The notes beneath the pieces are model-generated. The model did not search any database. It had not been told where the DNA came from and saw only the letters and a program-made list of their open reading frames with translations. A stretch of DNA of 64,000 nucleotides from contig CACNZU010000001.1 in assembly GCA_902624885.1 (NCBI GenBank), positions 81,535-145,534 on the forward strand, given 5' to 3'. Within the stretch, counting starts at the first letter, position 1; every line of letters begins with the position of its first letter. Below are positions 59,217 to 64,000 of this stretch, piece after piece. Source of the DNA: an uncultured Pelagibacteraceae bacterium. GTDB lineage: Bacteria; Pseudomonadota; Alphaproteobacteria; Pelagibacterales; Pelagibacteraceae. The position numbers were made by a program, and so were the translations under genes.

Positions 59217-61085
59217 ATGACCAAACAAAGATATGATGTAGTAGTAATAGGTGGAGGACATGCCGGATGTGAGGCAGCAGCAGCTTCCGCTAGAATGGGC
59301 GTGAATACTGCTCTTTTTACCCATAAAATCCAGACTATTGGTGAAATGTCATGTAATCCTGCAATAGGAGGACTTGGAAAAGGGCATCTTGTGAGAGAAA
59401 TCGATGCTTTAGATGGTGTGATGGGTGTAGTAGCTGATAAATCAGGTATTCAATTTAGATTACTAAATAGAAGTCGTGGTCCAGCAGTGCAAGGACCAAG
59501 GACTCAATCAGATAGAGCTCTTTACAAAGATCATATGCAAAAGATTTTATTAAATTATGAAAATTTAGAGGTTGTAGCCGATCCAGTAGTAAAATTCTTG
59601 TTTGATAACAACAAAGTTATAGGATTCATTTGTCAGAGCGGCAAAGAAATAAGTACTAAAGAACTAATACTTACTACAGGAACTTTTTTGAATGGTTTAA
59701 TACATATAGGCGAAACACAGATACCAGCTGGCCGATATGATGAAAAACCATCTACCGGTTTAAGTGAACAACTAGCAAAGTTTAAAATGCAAATTGGAAG
59801 ATTAAAAACAGGAACACCTCCTAGACTAGATGGCGATACAATTAATTATGATGACTTAGAAATGCAGCCTGCCGATGATGATCATTACTATTTCTCTTTC
59901 TTGACAAACAAGATTGAAAATAAGCAAATTAAATGTGGGATGACTTACACAAATAATGATGTTCATAAAATTATTAGTGATAACATTTCAAGAAGCGCCA
60001 TGTATTCAGGAAACATAAAAGGAGTAGGGCCTCGGTATTGTCCATCTATAGAGGATAAAATTGTTAAGTTTAAAGAAAAAGAAAAACACCAAATATTTCT
60101 AGAACCGGAGGGCTTAAAGGACAACACTATTTACCCAAATGGTATATCAACCTCACTTCCAGAGGAGATACAACTCAAAATATTAAGCAAAATCAAGGGT
60201 TTAGAGCATGTTAAGATGAAGAGGGCTGGATATGCAATAGAGTATGATTTTGTGGACCCAAGAGAGTTAAAAGCTACATTAGAAACCAAAAAAATTAATT
60301 CTCTATTTCTTGCCGGTCAAATTAATGGAACTACTGGGTATGAAGAAGCTGCAGCTCAAGGTTTGATAGCTGGGATAAATGCAGCTTTAAAAGTTCAAAA
60401 CCAGGAGGAGTTTATTTTAGATAGATCAACTTCTTATATAGGTGTCATGATTGATGACCTTATTACTAAAGGTGTTACAGAACCTTATAGAATGTTTACA
60501 TCAAGAGCTGAATATAGATTAACTTTAAGAGCCGATAATGCTGATCAAAGACTAACCGAATATGGTATCAATTTAAATTTAGTAAAGTCTGAAAGAAAAA
60601 AAATTTTTATTGAAAAGAAAAAAAATATTTTAGCTCTTAACTCAGTTTTAAAAAATAATTATTTGACTCCCAATCAAGCTAAGAAGTTTGATATTAAAAT
60701 TGCTATGGATGGGGTTAAAAGATCCTGTTTAGAGATTATGGGTCAGCGGAAAGTAAATATGGCAAAAATAAGGCAAGCATTTAGTAATATTCCCAATTTT
60801 CCAAAGCATATAGAAAACCAAGTTGTAACGGATGCTCACTATATGGGATATCTAGAAAGACAAGACAGAGATATAGAGGCCTTTAAGAAAGATGAGTCGG
60901 TTATTATACCCGAGGGTATAAATTACGAGAGACTAAGTGGTTTATCTAACGAAATTAAAAGTAAACTGCTTCAAGTAAAGCCTAAAACGTTAGGTCAAGC
61001 AATTCGTATTGATGGCGTTACACCTGCAGCTATAATAATTCTTCTTTCACACATAAAAAAACTCAGATATAAAGCTTCTGCTTAA
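59217..61085 (+). CDS. mnmG: tRNA uridine-5-carboxymethylaminomethyl synthesis enzyme MnmG
   Basis: [41 protein letters not shown]. Confidence 0.98.
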   Translation: MTKQRYDVVVIGGGHAGCEAAAASARMGVNTALFTHKIQTIGEMSCNPAIGGLGKGHLVREIDALDGVMGVVADKSGIQFRLLNRSRGPAVQGPRTQSDRALYKDHMQKILLNYENLEVVADPVVKFLFDNNKVIGFICQSGKEISTKELILTTGTFLNGLIHIGETQIPAGRYDEKPSTGLSEQLAKFKMQIGRLKTGTPPRLDGDTINYDDLEMQPADDDHYYFSFLTNKIENKQIKCGMTYTNNDVHKIISDNISRSAMYSGNIKGVGPRYCPSIEDKIVKFKEKEKHQIFLEPEGLKDNTIYPNGISTSLPEEIQLKILSKIKGLEHVKMKRAGYAIEYDFVDPRELKATLETKKINSLFLAGQINGTTGYEEAAAQGLIAGINAALKVQNQEEFILDRSTSYIGVMIDDLITKGVTEPYRMFTSRAEYRLTLRADNADQRLTEYGINLNLVKSERKKIFIEKKKNILALNSVLKNNYLTPNQAKKFDIKIAMDGVKRSCLEIMGQRKVNMAKIRQAFSNIPNFPKHIENQVVTDAHYMGYLERQDRDIEAFKKDESVIIPEGINYERLSGLSNEIKSKLLQVKPKTLGQAIRIDGVTPAAIIILLSHIKKLRYKASA

Positions 61086-61699
61086 TGCATAAGCTTGAAG
61101 TTATAAAAATTCTTAAAAAAGACCTTAATTTTACAGATCGTTCAATTGAAAAGCTGAACAAATTTACAAATTTAGTTTTAATTGAGAATAAAAAACATAA
61201 CTTAATTTCAAAAAGTACAGAAAGCCAAATTTGGATGAGACATATACTCGATTCAGCTCAATTGGTAAGATTTATTGATTTTAACTCGAACTCATTAGCT
61301 GATCTCGGCACTGGAGCAGGATTTCCAGGATTAGTGCTGGATATATATAACAAAAACAAAGATTTTCACGTGAAATTGTACGAAAAATCACCTGTTAAAA
61401 GAGAATTTTTAAACAAGGTTATCAGTGAATTAGGTTTAAATGCAGAAGTTTTAGGAGACATTAGACAAGAGGAGATAGACACGGACATAATAGTATGCAG
61501 GGCCTTTAAAAAAATCGACAAAATAATACAAGTTTCACGTGAAATTGCTAAAAAGCCACATAAATTAATGATTTTAAAAGGTCAAAATGCACAGGAAGAC
61601 CTAAAAAATTCTTTGAAAACTGAGAGATACCCTTATAAGTTAGAAAATAGCATGACAAATAAAAATTCAAAAATAGTTTTGATGGAGATTAGCAACTAA
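61085..61699 (+). CDS. rsmG: 16S rRNA (guanine-N7)-methyltransferase RsmG
   Basis: ADLGTGAGFPGLVLDIY; HNLISKSTESQIWMRHILDSAQL. Confidence 0.96.
   Translation: MHKLEVIKILKKDLNFTDRSIEKLNKFTNLVLIENKKHNLISKSTESQIWMRHILDSAQLVRFIDFNSNSLADLGTGAGFPGLVLDIYNKNKDFHVKLYEKSPVKREFLNKVISELGLNAEVLGDIRQEEIDTDIIVCRAFKKIDKIIQVSREIAKKPHKLMILKGQNAQEDLKNSLKTERYPYKLENSMTNKNSKIVLMEISN
61362..61377. promoter_or_regulatory. parS: parS-like site 1 (ATTTTCACGTGAAATT)
   Basis: Perfect 12-bp core palindrome TTTCACGTGAAA; 12/16 to TGTTTCACGTGAAACA; upstream of parAB. Confidence 0.82.
61531..61546. promoter_or_regulatory. parS: parS-like site 2 (AGTTTCACGTGAAATT)
   Basis: Perfect 12-bp core TTTCACGTGAAA; 13/16 to consensus. 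Confidence 0.85.
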
Positions 61700-62497
61700 A
61701 TGTCATCACCAACAATACTTTCAATCATAAATCAGAAGGGTGGCGTGGGAAAAACAACCACAGTAATAAATCTTGCTGCTTCACTGTCCATAATGGGTCA
61801 AAATAATTTAGTGATTGATTTGGATCCACAAGGTAATGCTACTACGGGATTAGGTAAGAATAATAATGATGAAGATAGAAATATTTACAATCTTTTAATA
61901 AAAAAAATTAACATTGAAAATTTAATTCAAAAAACTGATATTGAAAATCTAGATTTAATAGGTTCTCATGTGAATCTGTCTGGTCTCGAGGTTGAAACTG
62001 CGAATGACTCTAACCGAGCATTTGTATTAAAAGAAATTTTGAATTCCAAAAAAGACAGCGTATTAAAAAAATATGATAATATTTTTATAGATTGTCCCCC
62101 GTCATTAAGCTTACTCACTATAATGGCATTAGTTGCTTCAGATGAATTATTGGTGCCACTTCAAACAGAATTTTTTGCATTAGAAGGCATTACTCAACTT
62201 GTGAAGACCATTGACAGAATAAAAGAGAATCTAAACCCTATTCTAAAGATCAGAGGTATTTTGCTGACAATGTTTGATAAAAGAAATAAACTCTCTTCTG
62301 AGGTTGATAGAGAGGCTCGAAATTATTTTAAAGAAAAAGTTTATCAAACAGTAATTCAAAGAAATGTTCGGCTATCAGAGGCTCCCTCACATGGTTTACC
62401 TTGTGTTGTGTATGATAAAAATTGTGCTGGAAGTAAATCATATTTTAAACTAGCTGAGGAATTTTTAAAAAAGAATCAAATTGAAAGTGCTGCATGA
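61700..62497 (+). CDS. parA: Chromosome partitioning ATPase ParA/Soj
   Basis: INQKGGVGKTTTVINLAASL; DLDPQGNATTGLG; IDCPPSLSLLT. Confidence 0.98.
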   Translation: MSSPTILSIINQKGGVGKTTTVINLAASLSIMGQNNLVIDLDPQGNATTGLGKNNNDEDRNIYNLLIKKINIENLIQKTDIENLDLIGSHVNLSGLEVETANDSNRAFVLKEILNSKKDSVLKKYDNIFIDCPPSLSLLTIMALVASDELLVPLQTEFFALEGITQLVKTIDRIKENLNPILKIRGILLTMFDKRNKLSSEVDREARNYFKEKVYQTVIQRNVRLSEAPSHGLPCVVYDKNCAGSKSYFKLAEEFLKKNQIESAA

Positions 62498-63348
62498 ACT
62501 CCGGAAAGAAAAAGGGATTAGGTAGAGGCTTATCTGCATTATTTGGAGACTCATCACCTAGGGAAAATTCAAAAGTAACGAGTAAAGTTAATGTGGTAGG
62601 TATTGCTGATTTATCCCGAAATCCTTATCAACCAAGGCAAAATTTTAAAGAGGAAAAGTTGGAAGAGTTAGCAAATTCAATCAAAAAAAACGGTATAATT
62701 CAGCCTATAGCCGTAAGACTTAGTAAGTCAAATTTAGAAAAATATGAGATAGTTGCGGGCGAAAGAAGATGGCTAGCTGCTCAAAGAGCAGGGTTGCATG
62801 AAATTCCTGTTACAATACTAGATTTATCAGATGTAGAGTCTCTTGAAGTTGCAATTGTTGAAAATATACAAAGAGATGATCTCAATCCAATTGAGGAAGC
62901 AAGAGGATACAAACGTTTAAATGAAGAATTTAAATATGATCATGAAAGCATATCTAAACTAATGTCAAAAAGCAGAAGCCACATAAGTAACACCTTGAGA
63001 CTTTTGACTTTACCAAAAGATGTTGTTGCAATGCTTGAGGAAGGCTCTTTGACTTCAGGACAAGCAAGGCCATTAATTGGTATATCAAATGCATCTAGTA
63101 TTGCAGAAGAAATAGTAAGTAAGAATTATAGCGCAAGAAAAGTTGAATATTTAATTAGAAATAAAAAAAGCAATGTTAAGGGAAAATCAATCGACTCAAA
63201 TATTCTAAAAGCCCAAGAAAAAATACAAAGAGCGCTTGGTCTCAAAGTAAATATCTCCAATAAAAAAAATAATTCAGGAAAAGTGATTATAGAATATAAA
63301 GATCTTGAACAATTTGATTTAATTTCAAATTTATTAACTAAGCATTAG
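62494..63348 (+). CDS. parB: Chromosome partitioning protein ParB/Spo0J
   Basis: GLGRGLSALFGD; NPYQPRQNF; VAGERRWLAAQRAG; VENIQRDDLNPIEEARGY. Confidence 0.98.
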   Translation: MNSGKKKGLGRGLSALFGDSSPRENSKVTSKVNVVGIADLSRNPYQPRQNFKEEKLEELANSIKKNGIIQPIAVRLSKSNLEKYEIVAGERRWLAAQRAGLHEIPVTILDLSDVESLEVAIVENIQRDDLNPIEEARGYKRLNEEFKYDHESISKLMSKSRSHISNTLRLLTLPKDVVAMLEEGSLTSGQARPLIGISNASSIAEEIVSKNYSARKVEYLIRNKKSNVKGKSIDSNILKAQEKIQRALGLKVNISNKKNNSGKVIIEYKDLEQFDLISNLLTKH

Positions 63349-64000
63349 CGACCAAACAAAGGTCAATTATCATTTTTTTTAATAGAATGTTCTTTTTAAT
63401 TACTGGATTCGATTTAATCGCTATTTCAACTTTATATGTTTCATTGAGCATTTTTTTGAGTTTTTCTTTGTTCCATAGTTTAGCTTGATTTATAAAGTTT
63501 GCTTTATCTTTCCAAAAGATAGGCGGCTTTAGTTGCTCAATAGCTTTTTCTATGTCTTTATTTTCAACTTTGCATACTAGATTTAATCTATTTAAGGTCT
63601 GATTTATTGAGTTCACATAAAAGACATTCTTATCTTCTTCTATCACGGTGTCGCTTAACAGATTATTAGTTTTAGCTAAATCGCCTGCTATTGCTGCATT
63701 TTTTAAGGCATTAAAATCATTATTTACTCTTGTGTTAAGCAATTTACCTAGCTTTTCTTCATCTAGTTCTTTATTTTGAAAACAAGCTTTTATTTTATCG
63801 ATTTCATTGTTTAATTTCACCCTATCAAGGTTAGAATTTTCTAAAATTAAATTAATTATATAGCTATTTAATCCTTTAAATTCTTTGAGTTGTTCTTGAA
63901 TAATTTTTCTTATACCTATTTCATTATCAGGATAACACGCAACGACAGCATACTTTTGAGACTTTTCTAAAAAATTTCTTAATTTTGATTTTTTATCTAA
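63338..64000 (-). CDS. holA: DNA polymerase III delta subunit, truncated by window edge
   Basis: Frame stays open past the track's 63820 start to the window end (LDKKSKLRNFLEKSQKYAVVACYPDNEIGIRKIIQEQLKEF...), typical HolA N-domain pattern. Confidence 0.82.
   Translation of the reverse strand, partial: LDKKSKLRNFLEKSQKYAVVACYPDNEIGIRKIIQEQLKEFKGLNSYIINLILENSNLDRVKLNNEIDKIKACFQNKELDEEKLGKLLNTRVNNDFNALKNAAIAGDLAKTNNLLSDTVIEEDKNVFYVNSINQTLNRLNLVCKVENKDIEKAIEQLKPPIFWKDKANFINQAKLWNKEKLKKMLNETYKVEIAIKSNPVIKKNILLKKMIIDLCLVANA

Overview
This 64 kb AT-rich window looks like a streamlined alphaproteobacterial chromosome, most likely SAR11/Pelagibacterales. That is inferred from codon usage, very tight gene packing and gene content; no search was run. 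Most of it is core genome: a TRAP/glycolate-oxidation block (dctP, 2-hydroxyacid dehydrogenase, glcF-glcE-glcD, aminotransferase, FMN 2-hydroxyacid oxidase), a ccm cytochrome c maturation operon, heme genes, an acs/acetate-symporter block, purH, one tRNA-Gly, and a long block matching the gene neighbourhood of alphaproteobacterial replication origins (rho, hemG/H/E | PPSR, maf, aroE, coaE, dnaQ, secB ... hslUV, his, ftsK, mnmE, mnmG, rsmG, parA, parB). The most notable items are: (1) a compact restriction-modification island (about 23.9-27.75 kb) encoding a putative nuclease-methyltransferase fusion plus an S subunit. It splits a tsaD-EVE gene pair, leaves a 20-bp duplicated start of the EVE gene at the left junction, and is bracketed by a 25-bp direct repeat; (2) a probable chromosomal origin between hemE and PPSR with a tandem 11-bp DnaA-box-like repeat; (3) two parS-like palindromes inside rsmG just upstream of parAB; (4) an smr gene whose apparent GTG start overlaps the upstream stop but is thrown out of frame at an A8 tract; (5) an acetyl-CoA synthetase with an extreme Lys/Arg-rich N-terminal tail; (6) an unlisted small hydrophobic ORF/hairpin between hspQ and ccmC. 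No integrase, transposase, CRISPR array or rRNA was seen.
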